Source: Sequoia sempervirens (taxonomy: Eukaryota; Streptophyta; Pinopsida; Cupressales; Cupressaceae). From it: a stretch of DNA of 64,000 nucleotides. The stretch is from contig VDFB02000003.1 in assembly GCA_007258455.2 (NCBI GenBank), positions 44,016,077 through 44,080,076 on the forward strand. The letters are read 5' to 3'. Made by a program: the position numbers and the translations under genes. Shown one piece after another: positions 25,173 to 38,083 of the stretch (positions are counted from its first letter, which is position 1; each line of letters begins with the position of its first letter). A model generated the notes under the pieces. It was not told the DNA's origin. It saw only the letters and a program-made list of their open reading frames with translations, and did not search any database.

Positions 25173-25817
25173 TTAAGATGTTTTGTTGCAAATGGGCAAT
25201 GCATATTTCCAGTTCAGTTAAAAGAATACTGACTACTAATCCGCTGACAGCGGCAGTCAGTTAAATTTTTTAATGCAGGACAACGTCCATAACAAATACA
25301 ACTGTGAATTTATTACCGAGTTAGATGCTTAAACAGCTCCGTGTGAACATTATTTTGTGTGGACAAAAAAATCAACGTACGGGGTAAGCAGTTGTAGACT
25401 TTAATGTACACAATTAAAACTATCATATTCACCAAAGAAAATAGTTGACAAACATGCCCAATAATGGAAGCCCAATCATGCAAGGAAATTAGTTGGAAAC
25501 ATTCACTCACTCTTTTAATACCATATCCCCACATATTAATATCCAAAAGCAATGTAAAACTGCAAACAAAGTCTGCAATCATGGCATCTTTCGCCATTAA
25601 TTAAACTTAATCGGTGAGTTGCCATGTAAGAACTTGTTCTAGATGAAGTGGGTTTGACTCCATGGTCCCACCAAAAATGCTTTTATTGATGTACTGCCAA
25701 GAGTAGCTTGGGACCAGTTTAACCTCTTACAAATTGCCTGCAATCCTGCAGGCCAATCTGCAGATTTAAGAGAGGGAGAGCAGTGAAGGTGGGCTGTTAA
25801 GAGATAACACGTCCACA
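25173..25817. other. Upstream region of the DUF761 gene
   Basis: Single-copy DNA between the duplicated block and the start codon. It should hold the promoter, but I could not choose a TATA box or a start site. A purine-rich stretch (AGAGAGGGAGAGCAGTGAAGG) lies 30-50 bases before the ATG and may be part of the leader. Confidence 0.4.
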
Positions 25818-26459
25818 ATGTCTTGCATGGCCATGCAAACTATTCAAGAAGGAGAAGCCATGGATATTGAAGAAATCAAGACTAATGATCGTGTTACCCG
25901 TTTGTGGAATGTCTTGAGATTTGCAGTTATAATGCTGAGAAAAGGAATTGCAGCGAAAAAACTCCAGAAAATGGCTGTAGATCTGCATATGGCTATCAGC
26001 AGGGGGATAAAACTTGGTGGGTTAGAGAAATATGTGAGTAATGGCAGTAGTTATATCAATCACAGTAAGAAGTCTCTGGGTTTCATGGACTATGAGTTTT
26101 CTTGCAGCAGCACTCCAATGGTGAAGAGAAGGGCTTCTTTGTTGAGTTACAGTGGGCCAAGAAAACATGGCGGTCGATGGGATCAGCGTTTCCTGATGGC
26201 CACCATGCCCTGTATTGCGAAAGAAGCAGAATCTGTTATTAATTCCACCGTACCCAAATTCATCCAGTGTGGAGAAGATTATTTCGACCCATGTCGACGA
26301 AGTTCGTCGACTCCTTCCTATCGCTCGACCCGGTCTGAGTTGTCAGAGATTGATAGGCAGGCTGAGGAATTTATTGCTTCGTTTTACAACCAGATGCGAC
26401 TGCAGAGACAGGATTCGTATTCGAAGTACAGAGACATGTTGAACAGGGGATCTGAGTAA
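25818..26459 (+). CDS. DUF761 protein, ACRE146-like
   Basis: Intact, intron-less 213-codon gene, the only convincing host gene in the window. The C-terminal 37 residues carry the plant-specific DUF761 signature (IDRQAEEFIASFYNQMRLQR, then DSYSKY). The N-terminal part (WNVLRFAVIMLRKGI, KKLQKMAVDLHM) and the central YEFSCSSTP motif match the layout of Avr9/Cf-9 rapidly elicited protein 146 and its relatives. Members are small proteins; some are induced by defence or stress, but their biochemical role is not established. The basic, hydrophobic N-terminal helix is too short and charged to call a membrane anchor. The first ATG (MSCMAMQ) is chosen because it gives the longest frame; ATG codons at 25827, 25833 and 25860 are alternatives that leave both motifs intact. 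Base composition is clearly less AT-rich than the flanks. There are no internal stops or frameshifts. Confidence 0.9.
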   Translation: MSCMAMQTIQEGEAMDIEEIKTNDRVTRLWNVLRFAVIMLRKGIAAKKLQKMAVDLHMAISRGIKLGGLEKYVSNGSSYINHSKKSLGFMDYEFSCSSTPMVKRRASLLSYSGPRKHGGRWDQRFLMATMPCIAKEAESVINSTVPKFIQCGEDYFDPCRRSSSTPSYRSTRSELSEIDRQAEEFIASFYNQMRLQRQDSYSKYRDMLNRGSE

Positions 26460-26788
26460 CATTTTTTCTTAGATTTTGTATATTTGTGTGGATTTGTTTC
26501 ATCAGTTGTTATTGTTAGATGGGAGTGGTGAAGAGCATCTTTGTATGGTGGCAGAGTGGGGAATTAAATCATATGTACGTGTGTGATAATGAATATGTGC
26601 ATATATTTAGGCTTTGCATCTTCCCCCATGTCCGGCCTTTATTGCCTGAGCTTAACTTCTGGTTAATTTTTAGGTCAATTTTGTAGTAGAAACCGATCAA
26701 ATTTTGTTTTGCTGTCAGTTGAGGATTCTTTTAAGCAGTAGAATAAATTTTGAAGAGTAAAGCCATGAAATTTCTAAGATTTCTAGAT
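26460..26788 (+). other. 3' flank of the DUF761 gene
   Basis: Downstream region that should contain the 3' UTR. Candidate polyadenylation hexamers are AATAAA at about 26743 and near-matches such as AATAAT; I cannot choose between them. Confidence 0.35.
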
Positions 26789-27150
26789 TCAGATTATGTG
26801 AGCATTTTTCTTCATCATAGTCAAATGTAGAAATCTAAAGATTAAAGATATGAAATTTGTACAGTCACTAATGTTAGTTTGAAGATTTCTAGATTTGGTT
26901 ATGTGAGCATTTTTCTTCATCATAGTCAAATGTAGAAAACTGAAGATTAAAGACATGAAATTTGTACAGTCTGTAATGTTAGTTTGAAGATCTCTAGATT
27001 CGAATATGTGAGCATTTTTCTTCATCATTGCCGAATTCAGAAATCTGAAGATTAAAGACATGGAATTTCAACAGTTTATACCATTAGTTTGAAGATCTCT
27101 AGATTCGTTTATGTGAGCATTTTTCTTCATTATAGCTGAATCTAGAAATC
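26789..27150. repeat. 105-bp minisatellite, about 3.5 copies
   Basis: The word AGCATTTTTCTTCAT begins at 26801, 26906, 27011 and 27116, spacing exactly 105. Units share TTGAAGATYTCTAGATT and ACATGAAATTTGTACAG with a few changes. Because 105 is divisible by three, the minus strand reads open as a 35-residue repeat, but nothing else suggests a protein. Confidence 0.88.
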
Positions 27151-27413
27151 TTGAGCTAACATTTGAAGATAATGTATATTTAATATTTAAATTGTAATAG
27201 AAACTAGTTTAGTAAATTATGGTGCCCTTGTTCATGGTTGTTTAATTATGAGTTGAGTTAGAAATTTTATTTGGATTGATTGTATTTGTACTATTATTAT
27301 TTTTGAACCGTGATTGAAGAAGAGTTTTTTTTCTTTCAATCAAATTGTTTATATTGGTAGGTTTATTATGCTTAAAATAAATAGTTAGTAAATTTATAAA
27401 TAGTTTTCTTTAA

Positions 27414-30400
27414 CAAAGTCTAATATTATAAATTTTCAATTAATTTTATAAAAAAATATTACATGACATATTTTGATTGAGATTTATTGTCTTAAAATAT
27501 TTGATATTTTGTAAATTATTATTTTTAATTTAGAAAATGTAAATTGCAAATTATTTTATATATGAAAGGTAGGAAAAACATATTGGAATATAGGACTTCA
27601 CAAGTACTAAAGGAAGTTGTAATGTATAAAGTTGTCTTCATCCATAAAATGATGGGTAGGCTTGATATTTTATGGTTGTTGTCAGTGAATGATTGCATAA
27701 ATGAATCTTCTAGACTTAAATGTATGGTAGTGGTCTTTATTAAAAAAAAAATCTTCATTATAAATAATTTTATGTGTGAAAGGTAGGCAAAACATATTGG
27801 CGTAGATGACTTCACAAGTACTAAAGGAAGTTGTAATATATAAAGTTGTCTTTATCAATAAAAGGATGGCTAGTTTTGATTTTTTATGATTGTTGTTATT
27901 ATATATAATTGCATGATTGAGAGTCTTCTAGACTCAAATGTATGGTAGTGGTCTTTATTAACAAAAATATATTCATTATTAATTAAGGATATTTTTTCAG
28001 GAATAAATTTTGTAAATAAAATATTATTATTAAATTATTTGTATTTTATAATTTTATAATATTAAATCATATAAGATGGTCTCAACTAAAAAATAAATTA
28101 ATAAGTAAAAAAAAGGGTTACAGGGACCCCCATCCAAAACAAAACATCAAAGGTTAAGAAGAACAACACCCTTTAAGATATAGTACCCATATAATCTTAG
28201 AGATGGTTGAATCAATTGAAACAAACAACATAGAAAACAAAGAAAAGAGGCAAAATAATTGTCACCCTGTAAAGTATTGAGGTCCTTAAGGCTTGTAATA
28301 GCCTCCAACTTGTCTATCCTCAACTTCATCTTCTTTGAAGGGGGTAGTATCCATTTCTTCTATTGACATTTCAAACTAGCTCATAATAGATTTACTTTTG
28401 TGGCTTCCATAAAGGGAGGAAGGCTGAATTTGTTTCTTGATCTTTTCGATTTCTGATTAGAACACCATTATATTGTTGGAAAAGCTTTTCATAACCTATT
28501 TATTGAATGATCTAATGATATCATCTAAAATAGTAACACATAAATACTCACATATTTTTCTTATCACAAGCATTCTTTGTCAATTTATAAATTGTTTATC
28601 ATATAAATTTTTACATACTTCAAATAACAAACCATACATATTAGATTTTACCAATAATTATATAGTGATGAAAATTATATTATAATAATATTAATATATG
28701 TATACATATTCTTTATTTTATTATATTAAATTATTTTTAATAAATATGATTAAAAGAAATTTAATAAAGTCTAATATTATAAATTTTCAATTAAGTTTTA
28801 TAAAAAAAATATCACATTACATATTTTGCTTGAGATTTATTGTCTTAAAATATTTGATATTTTGTAAACTATTTTTTTCAATATAGAAAAATAAATTGTA
28901 AATTATTTTATATATGAAAGGTAGGAAAAGCATATTGGAATAGAGTATTTCACAAGTACTACTAAAAGAAGTTGTCTTCATTTTTAATGATTATTGTTAG
29001 TACATAATTGCATAAATGAGTCTTCCAGACTTAAATGTATGTTAGTGATCTTTATTAAAAAAAATATCTTCATTATAAATTTATATGAAAGGTAGGAAAA
29101 ACATATTGACATAGAGGACTTCACAAGTACTAAAGGAAGTTGTAATATATAAAGTTGTCTTCATTAATAAAATGATGGATAGTTTTACTTTTTTTATGAT
29201 TGTTATTATTATAATTGTATAATTGAGTCTTCTAGACTTAAATGTATGGTAGTGGTCTTTATTAAAAAAAAAATCTTCATTATAAATAATTTTATGTGTG
29301 AAAGGTAGGCAAAACATATTGGCGTAGATGACTTCACAAGTACTAAAGGAAGTTGTAATATATAAAGTTGTCTTTATCAATAAAAGGATGGCTAGTTTTG
29401 ATTTTTTATGATTGTTGTTATTATATATAATTGCATGATTGAGAGTCTTCTAGACTCAAATGTATGGTAGTGGTCTTTATTAACAAAAATATCTTCATTA
29501 TTAATTAAGGATATTTTTTCAGGAATAAATTGTGTAAATAAAATATTATTATTAAATTATTTGTATTTTATAATTTTATAATATTAAATCATATAAGATG
29601 GTCTCAACTAAAAAATAAATTATTAAGTAAAAAAAAGGGTTACAGGTACCCCCATCCAAAACAAAACATCAAAGGTTAAGAAGAACAACACCCTTTAAGA
29701 TATAGTACCCATATAATCTTAGAAATGGTTGAATCAATTGAAACAAACAACATAGAAAACAAAGAAAAGAGGCAAAATAATTGTCACCCTGTAAAGTATT
29801 GAGGTCCTTAAGGCTTGTAATAGCCTCCAACTTGTCTATCCTCAACTTCATCTTCTTTGAAGGGGGTAGTATCCATTTCTTCTATTGACATTTCAAACTA
29901 GCTCATAATAGATTTACTTTTGTGGCTTCCATAAGGGGAGGAAGGCTGAATTTGTTTCTTGATCTTTTCGATTTCTGATTAGAACACCATTATATTGTTG
30001 GAAAAGCTTTTCATAACCTATTTATTGAATGATCTAATGATATCATCTAAAATAGTAACACATAAATACTCACATATTTTTCTTATCACAAGCATTCTTT
30101 GTCAATTTATAAATTGTTTATCATATAAATTTTTACATACTTCAAATAACAAACCATACATATTAAATTTTACCAATAATTATATAGTGATGAAAATTAT
30201 ATTATAATAATATTAATATATGTATACATATTCTTTATTTTATTATATTAAATTATTTTTAATAAATATGATTAAAAGAAATTTAATAAAGTCTAATATT
30301 ATAAATTTTCAATTAAGTTTTATAAAAAAAATATCACATTACATATTTTGCTTGAGATTTATTGTCTTAAAATATTTGATATTTTGTAAACTATTTTTTT

Positions 30401-33400
30401 CAATATAGAAAAATAAATTGTAAATTATTTTATATATGAAAGGTAGGAAAAACATATTGGAATAGAGTATTTCACAAGTACTACTAAAAGAAGTTGTCTT
30501 CATTTTTAATGATTATTGTTAGTACATAATTGCATAAATGAGTCTTCCGGACTTAAATGTATGTTAGTGGTCTTTATTAAAAAAAATATCTTCATTATAA
30601 ATTTATATGAAAGGTAGGAAAAACATATTGGCATAGAGGACTTCACAAGTACTAAAGGAAGTTGTAATATATAAAGTTGTCTTCATTAATAAAATGGTGG
30701 ATAGTTTTACTTTTTTTATGATTGTTATTATTATAATTGTATAATTGAGTCTTCTAGACTTAAATGTATGGTAGTGGTCTTTATTAAAAAAAAAATCTTC
30801 ATTATAAATAATTTTATGTGTGAAAGGTAGGCAAAACATATTGGCGTAGATGACTTCACAAGTACTAAAGGAAGTTGTAATATATAAAGTTGTCTTTATC
30901 AATAAAAGGATGGCTAGTTTTGATTTTTTATGATTGTTGTTATTATATATAATTGCATGATTGAGAGTCTTCTAGACTCAAATGTATGGTAGTGGTCTTT
31001 ATTAACAAAAATATCTTCATTATTAATTAAGGATATTTTTTCAGGAATAAATTGTGTAAATAAAATATTATTATTAAATTATTTGTATTTTATAATTTTA
31101 TAATATTAAATCATATAAGATGGTCTCAACTAAAAAATAAATTATTAAGTAAAAAAAAGGGTTACAGGTACCCCCATCCAAAACAAAACATCAAAGGTTA
31201 AGAAGAACAACACCCTTTAAGATATAGTACCCATATAATCTTAGAAATGGTTGAATCAATTGAAACAAACAACATAGAAAACAAAGAAAAGAGGCAAAAT
31301 AATTGTCACCCTGTAAAGTATTGAGGTCCTTAAGGCTTGTAATAGCCTCCAACTTGTCTATCCTCAACTTCATCTTCTTTGAAGGGGGTAGTATCCATTT
31401 CTTCTATTGACATTTCAAACTAGCTCATAATAGATTTACTTTTGTGGCTTCCATAAGGGGAGGAAGGCTGAATTTGTTTCTTGATCTTTTCGATTTCTGA
31501 TTAGAACACCATTATATTGTTGGAAAAGCTTTTCATAACCTATTTATTGAATGATCTAATGATATCATCTAAAATAGTAACACATAAATACTCACATATT
31601 TTTCTTAGCACAAGCATTCTTTGTCAATTTATAAATTGTTTATCATATAAATTTTTACATACTTCAAATAACAAACCATACATATTAAATTTTACCAATA
31701 ATTATATAGTGATGAAAATTATATTATAATAATATTAATATATGTATACATATTCTTTATTTTATTATATTAAATTATTTTTAATAAATATGATTAAAAG
31801 AAATTTAATAAAGTCTAATATTATAAATTTTCAATTAAGTTTTATAAAAAAAATATCACATTACATATTTTGCTTGAGATTTATTGTCTTAAAATATTTG
31901 ATATTTTGTAAACTATTTTTTTCAATATAGAAAAATAAATTGTAAATTATTTTATATATGAAAGGTAGGAAAAACATATTGGAATAGAGTATTTCACAAG
32001 TACTACTAAAAGAAGTTGTCTTCATTTTTAATGATTATTGTTAGTACATAATTGCATAAATGAGTCTTCCGGACTTAAATGTATGTTAGTGGTCTTTATT
32101 AAAAAAAATATCTTCATTATAAATTTATATGAAAGGTAGGAAAAACATATTGGCATAGAGGACTTCACAAGTACTAAAGGAAGTTGTAATATATAAAGTT
32201 GTCTTCATTAATAAAATGGTGGATAGTTTTACTTTTTTTATGATTGTTATTATTATAATTGTATAATTGAGTCTTCTAGACTTAAATGTATGGTAGTGGT
32301 CTTTATTAAAAAAAAAATCTTCATTATAAATAATTTTATGTGTGAAAGGTAGGCAAAACATATTGGCGTAGATGACTTCACAAGTACTAAAGGAAGTTGT
32401 AATATATAAAGTTGTCTTTATCAATAAAAGGATGGCTAGTTTTGATTTTTTATGATTGTTGTTATTATATATAATTGCATGATTGAGAGTCTTCTAGACT
32501 CAAATGTATGGTAGTGGTCTTTATTAACAAAAATATCTTCATTATTAATTAAGGATATTTTTTCAGGAATAAATTGTGTAAATAAAATATTATTATTAAA
32601 TTATTTGTATTTTATAATTTTATAATATTAAATCATATAAGATGGTCTCAACTAAAAAATAAATTATTAAGTAAAAAAAAGGGTTACAGGTACCCCCATC
32701 CAAAACAAAACATCAAAGGTTAAGAAGAACAACACCCTTTAAGATATAGTACCCATATAATCTTAGAAATGGTTGAATCAATTGAAACAAACAACATAGA
32801 AAACAAAAAAAGAGGCAAAATAATTGTCACCCTGTAAAGTATTGAGGTCCTTAAGGCTTGTAATAGCCTCCAACTTGTCTATCCTCAACTTCATCTTCTT
32901 TGAAGGGGGTAGTATCCATTTCTTCTATTGACATTTCAAACTAGCTCATAATAGATTTACTTTTGTGGCTTCCATAAGGGGAGGAAGGCTGAATTTGTTT
33001 CTTGATCTTTTCGATTTCTGATTAGAACACCATTATATTGTTGGAAAAGCTTTTCATAACCTATTTATTGAATGATCTAATGATATCATCTAAAATAGTA
33101 ACACATAAATACTCACATATTTTTCTTAGCACAAGCATTCTTTGTCAATTTATAAATTGTTTATCATATAAATTTTTACATACTTCAAATAACAAACCAT
33201 ACATATTAAATTTTACCAATAATTATATAGTGATGAAAATTATATTATAATAATATTAATATATGTATACATATTCTTTATTTTATTATATTAAATTATT
33301 TTTAATAAATATGATTAAAAGAAATTTAATAAAGTCTAATATTATAAATTTTCAATTAAGTTTTATAAAAAAAATATCACATTACATATTTTGCTTGAGA

Positions 33401-33948
33401 TTTATTGTCTTAAAATATTTGATATTTTGTAAACTATTTTTTTCAATATAGAAAAATAAATTGTAAATTATTTTATATATGAAAGGTAGGAAAAACATAT
33501 TGGAATAGAGTATTTCACAAGTACTACTAAAAGAAGTTGTCTTCATTTTTAATGATTATTGTTAGTACATAATTGCATAAATGAGTCTTCCGGACTTAAA
33601 TGTATGTTAGTGATCTTTATTAAAAAAAATATCTTCATTATAAATTTATATGAAAGGTAGGAAAAACATATTGGCATAGAGGACTTCACAAGTACTAAAG
33701 GAGGTTGTAATATATAAAGTTGTCTTCATTAATAAAATGGTGGATAGTTTTACTTTTTTTATGATTGTTATTATTATAATTGTATAATTGAGTCTTCTAG
33801 ACTTAAATGTATGGTAGTGGTCTTTATTAACAAAAATATCTTTATTAATTAAGGAGATTTTTAATAAATTAATTGTTTAAATAAATATATAATTATTAAA
33901 TTATTTGTATATTATAATTTTTTAATACTAAATCATATAAGATGGTTT
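27414..33948. repeat. Tandem array of a 1522-bp unit (about 4.3 copies) with internal subrepeats
   Basis: Equivalent points lie at 28473, 29995, 31517 and 33038, giving periods of 1522, 1522 and 1521. The three inner units are almost base-for-base identical; the last lacks one base in an A-rich run near 32806. Each full unit contains three related subrepeats starting GAAAGGTAGG, at 28916, 29087 and 29300 in the first full unit (spacing 171 and 213). The first unit lacks the 171-base subrepeat, and the last ends before the third subrepeat, so the array edges are irregular. Small open frames in every unit on both strands repeat only because the DNA repeats. Near-identity implies recent amplification or continuing homogenisation. 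Confidence 0.92.
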
Positions 33949-34497
33949 CAAAATATACATTGTTTGATAAAATTGTTATATTTTTTGGAAAAGATGAAAA
34001 ATTATATTAAAAAAGTCTCAATACATGTTATAATATAAAGATTTTCAAATGGTCAAAGCCATAAACAAAGTAATAAGATAAAAGACCAAAATGATTTTCC
34101 ACAAACCCACTCCAAAGAAAGATCTAGAGAGCTCGTCAAACAACAATGGTTTGGAAAGAAAGGGGTATCCTATTAGCAAGGATGGTAAGATCAAGATAGC
34201 ACCCATACCAAAGAAGTCAAAAAGGTCTATAAGACCAACACAAAACTTGATCTATAATAAAGAAAAAAGAGTGATATCAAGATTTATCATTGTGAGTAAT
34301 ATGGAGGAGTTGAGAGGATTTTTCATGCTCGGTAGAGACTCTCACTCAAAGAAATTTCTATTGCAATTTTTCTATATAGCCCATTTGGAAAGATAATTTA
34401 CAATTGATTTTCATGATTCCTGTGAGGTATGAATAAAAGACATAACCTTGAACTAAGAAGTAATATGAAGAATCTACTAAACTAAAATCACCAACTA
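33949..34497. other. Decayed intergenic DNA after the array
   Basis: A plus-strand open stretch of about 100 codons (34091-34396) is Lys/Ser-rich and has no recognised domain; I do not call it a gene. Confidence 0.4.
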
Positions 34498-34716
34498 CTA
34501 GAAAGATTCTCTAGTCCTCTTTTTATTCAAAAGAGAGACCATGATCAAGGAATCAATTTCACAAATAATCTTTTTCCAACCCAATTCAAAAGATTTTGAG
34601 AATTTAACATAGACTTCTATTTGATTATTTGAATTAATCCCCATAATAATAAAGAAGAAAAAGTAAACAAGCCTATCTTCAACATGGTTGACCCCTTCAA
34701 GCCTAGTGGTTCCCAA
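34498..34716 (-). pseudogene. RNase H-like relic (RVT_3 type), probably from a LINE
   Basis: The minus strand reads GINSNNQIEVYVKFSKSFEL, then GWKKIICEIDSLIMVSLLN. This follows the pattern of the RVT_3 RNase H domain of plant non-LTR elements: a 'G(T/S)NNxAE' turn, a helix, then 'xExDSxxxxxLL' with the catalytic Glu and Asp. Here the first Ala-Glu is Ile-Glu. The fragment is about half a domain and its ends fade into AT-rich sequence. It is on the opposite strand from the LINE at 36664, so it is a separate insertion. Confidence 0.5.
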
Positions 34717-36663
34717 TTTACAATGGGAAGGGGCACTAGGAATATTCTTATGTTCTCTAGCGAAAATGTTATCTCTAGTTTATTTAGAAAACTAATATTT
34801 AATGGGAAAGTTTATTTTAAAAAATTAGGGAATAAATTATTCTATTTATTTTATTTTTCAATTAGAAAATATGATTTCTTAATATTAGTTTAAGTGAATT
34901 AATTTATTTAGATAGAATTGTAAGGGATAATTAATTAATTTTATTACTTTTCAAAATTAATGTACATAAGGAAGAAGAAAGGTATTTTATTATTATTTTT
35001 TATAAATAATATGTGTATTATATTTTAATTTTTGAAAGGGCCCAAATCCTTATACATCATAACAATCCAAGGAAAGAAAAATAAGTTCCACAAGAAATGG
35101 AACAAACAAAAGAAATAGGAACATCATAGCTATAGCCAATCTATTGCAACCATCACAAGACCAAAAGATCTAGCAATTTTAAAGGACATGAAAACCTTTT
35201 ACATAATAAAGATGAAGACAATTACATAAGCCAAATAATAACACAATAATAACCAAGAAACCATGAAATAAATCCCCATAAAAAACACAAAACCAATGGG
35301 TCAAGATCCTACAATAAAACCAGCAAAGTGGAGATCCTACCCATGGCATTAGGAACGTGGGTTTTTCTTAGGATTTTTCCTAATGTCATGTCTCGTCTCA
35401 TTAAAATAATGAAGAGCATTATTCCTCTCATGCATTATATCATTTCTCTATACTAGTATTGTGAACATCTATGATTAGTCATCTTAGTTAGTTGTATATT
35501 AGTTCGAGTAACTTGTCACATGGGGAGGCTTTTATCTTGTCCATGGGACTTTCATTTTCATTTTCACTTTGCTTATGTTGAGTTATCAAAAGGGTTTTGC
35601 TTGGCCAATTGAACCCTATCTAGTTGCTCTAGAGGTTTTGGGTAATATTTAAATTCTCATCTACTACTTTTGGTGGGTAAAATTATGAGTGGAAACTAGG
35701 TTCATGTGGAGCTTTCCTCCTGAAATTATCAAAAGTGATGAAGACACGTGATGGATATTTGTTAATGGTGCTATAACTTTCTATTTCAAGAATATGAAGG
35801 GACATGATCTTTCCCTAGATTAGTTTAATTTCTAAATTCATGGAATAATGGGTGGGCACTATTTAAAGTGTCTAATTTTCCATCACTAAGGACTACATTG
35901 CTATTTCCACTAGTTTGTAAATAGAATGGCTTAAGATGAAGAGAGCTATAAATTCAAAGATAAAAGCACCATGAATACTTTCCTTCATAATGATGAGAAG
36001 GTGGTGCATTTTCAAAATGGTTATAGAAGAGTGAACCTACATAAATCATAAGATAAAGTGAGTATAAGATAAAGTGAGTATGCAATTGATAAACTATATC
36101 ACTCTAGAGGGTAGGTACAATTGCAATTTTTATTATGATTCTTCCCTTCTTAATTAACTTAGACATGATTTGCTTGTTACTTTTCCACTTTTTTTGTTGA
36201 TTTCCCTTCAAAAAAATATATGGAAACCCCCCTAAACAAGAAAAAAATACCTATCCACCAAGACTTAATTTTCTATCTTTATTCTTTCCATATTTACAAT
36301 TACCTACCCTACTATGAGTGTGCCCAATAGCCCAACTAATGTGTAAGTCCCTTCTTCTCCTACTAAGAAAAAATAATTATTAAGGGAATTAATACCTGTA
36401 GTAAGGATTTAATTTTTTCACCTCCAGATGATTGCAAGAAATATTTATGGCCTAAACTATCTACCCCTAAATTTTAAAATAAATCCTCTATTGAGAAAAC
36501 CTTAGCATCAGTTATTTCCTATTATTCCCTTCTTTCCTAGTATGGTTAAGCCATCATATACCATCATTTGTTCTTCATAGTCCTCATAATATAATAATAC
36601 CTCCTTTGATCCTTCCTACTATAACAAATATATTTATGGAGATTAGAAAACTAATTATATGAA
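34717..36663. other. Intergenic DNA with a possible decayed coding fragment
   Basis: Mostly AT-rich. In one plus-strand frame from about 35738 to 36035 there is a run of protein-like sequence broken only by stop codons, for example WIFVNGAITFYFKNMKGHDL and later DEKVVHFQNGYRRVNL. I cannot assign it. A 17-base direct repeat around 36049-36080 (AAGATAAAGTGAGTATA) sits downstream. Confidence 0.35.
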
Positions 36664-38083
36664 ATGTCGAGCGAGGGTTCAGCAGGGTGCGAAGCGCAGG
36701 GTATGTGCTTGTCCGAGGTAGACAATAGCGAAGGGGAAGCAGTTCTAAAGGATTCCCAAGCCATGGGAAAATTGTTTTTGGAGCAAGATGCAGTCGTAAA
36801 GACAGAGGGTGAGAAGAAGCTGACCATATTGGCCTTGGGCAATGTCAACATAGATGTTTCGTCGGTGATCTAGGAGATTGTCATTCTGGACCATTTTTTG
36901 CATTCAAAGGTTGAGAAGCTAAAAAAGCATGGGATCATTGCTAAGTTCATTGGTGTCTGGCCAACGATGGACCGCATCTGTCATTGGGCGTCACAAACCT
37001 AGGCGGGCCTAATGCCAAAGATTACATTTTTGGCTTTAGGGTTCATTCAATTTGTTTTTCAATCAAAATTTGAAAGGGATAAAATTTTGTAGGGGGGGTT
37101 GTGGTTCATGGGGAACGCAGGGTTATATGCATGGGCTTGGTCGCTAGGTTTTGATCCGCACTCAAAACCGATCAAGGATGCGCCTCTCTAGGTAAGGATG
37201 TATAAAATCCCTTTGGAGCTCAGGACGAAGGAGATCTATAGGCTCATCGGGAATACCCTAGGGGAGTATGTGCAGTGCAATTCATCATCGGGAAATCGAT
37301 CTCTGGCCCCCTTTGTTCGCTTTTGTGTAAAGGTCGACTTGAGGAAGCCACTTATGCATTCGGTGCGTTTGTCTTCCTTGCTAGGCAAAAGGCTCCAGGA
37401 ACTGGAATACAAATGCTTACCAATTAGGTGCTATGGATGTGGCCAGATAGGGCATACAGAAAAGTTTTGCACAAATTTTAAGGCAGGTGGGCATAAGGAT
37501 GGCAGTAAGGAACAGCCCATGGGCACTGAAGGGAAGAATTTGAATGCATCTGGTGCTTCCCGTGTTCACTCGTGAATGGTTTCCACCCCCCCTTTTGTGT
37601 CTAGTGGCAATGGTAGTGGCTCCCCTGTGAGGTTCCCAGAGGGGTCTTTTCTGGCGGGGTCTCTGGTTGATCCAAATAGTGTGGAGCAGGTTAAGGGAGA
37701 TATGGCTGGAAATTTGGTTAAGGATACTGATGGGGTCATGGTGGCTAATGCCCCCTCTACAGTTTAGCTTATCGAGGTTATTTTCCCTTCCCCTTTAGCT
37801 ACTAAAGCTAATCATTTTGGGGAGGCTCTTGTTGTCCCTATCAGTGGGGATTCAAATAAGGAGAATGATTAGTCAATTGCAACTAGGAGAACAAAAAAAA
37901 TTGGTGGCAAGCAAAACATACCAATCGAAAGATTCTGGAGACGTTAATAGCAGGGGCAGGAAATTGGAGGCTACCAAAGCAAAACTCAAGGCATTGGAGG
38001 AAGTTGGGAATGGCACTCAGGCCTCAATGAGTCATTTTGTTTCTAACGGAGGCAGGCATCTCCCTGAGCCTAGAAGATTATGA
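36664..38083 (+). pseudogene. LINE ORF1 (DUF4283-like / CCHC zinc-knuckle protein)
   Basis: ORF1 of plant L1 elements encodes an RNA-binding chaperone that coats the element RNA. Here one frame runs from the ATG, with stop codons at 36871, 37000, 37090, 37189, 37573 and 37765. The stop at 37189 stands where relatives have the Trp of 'PLWVRMYKIP', so it is a TGG-to-TAG change. A single zinc knuckle CYGCGQIGHTEKFC (CX2CX4HX4C) lies at about 37430-37473. The C-terminal part is in the +1 frame after an A8 run near 37898, from where it reads on to a TGA at 38081. Length is about 470 codons, normal for the class. The start is the first ATG before a conserved-looking region; an earlier one is possible. 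Confidence 0.82.

Noticed and set aside
26789..27061. 35-residue repeat protein on the minus strand
   Set aside because: A 105-base tandem repeat gives this automatically when one unit lacks stops; no start context or homology.
28147..33451. Families of identical small open frames on both strands (60, 62, 70 and 99 codons) repeated every 1522 bases
   Set aside because: They recur only because the DNA unit is repeated, are Leu/Ile/Phe-rich from AT-rich sequence, and have no domain or codon signature.
34091..34396. Plus-strand 101-codon open frame
   Set aside because: Lys/Ser-rich and unlike any family I know; it sits in decayed DNA beside a relic on the other strand.
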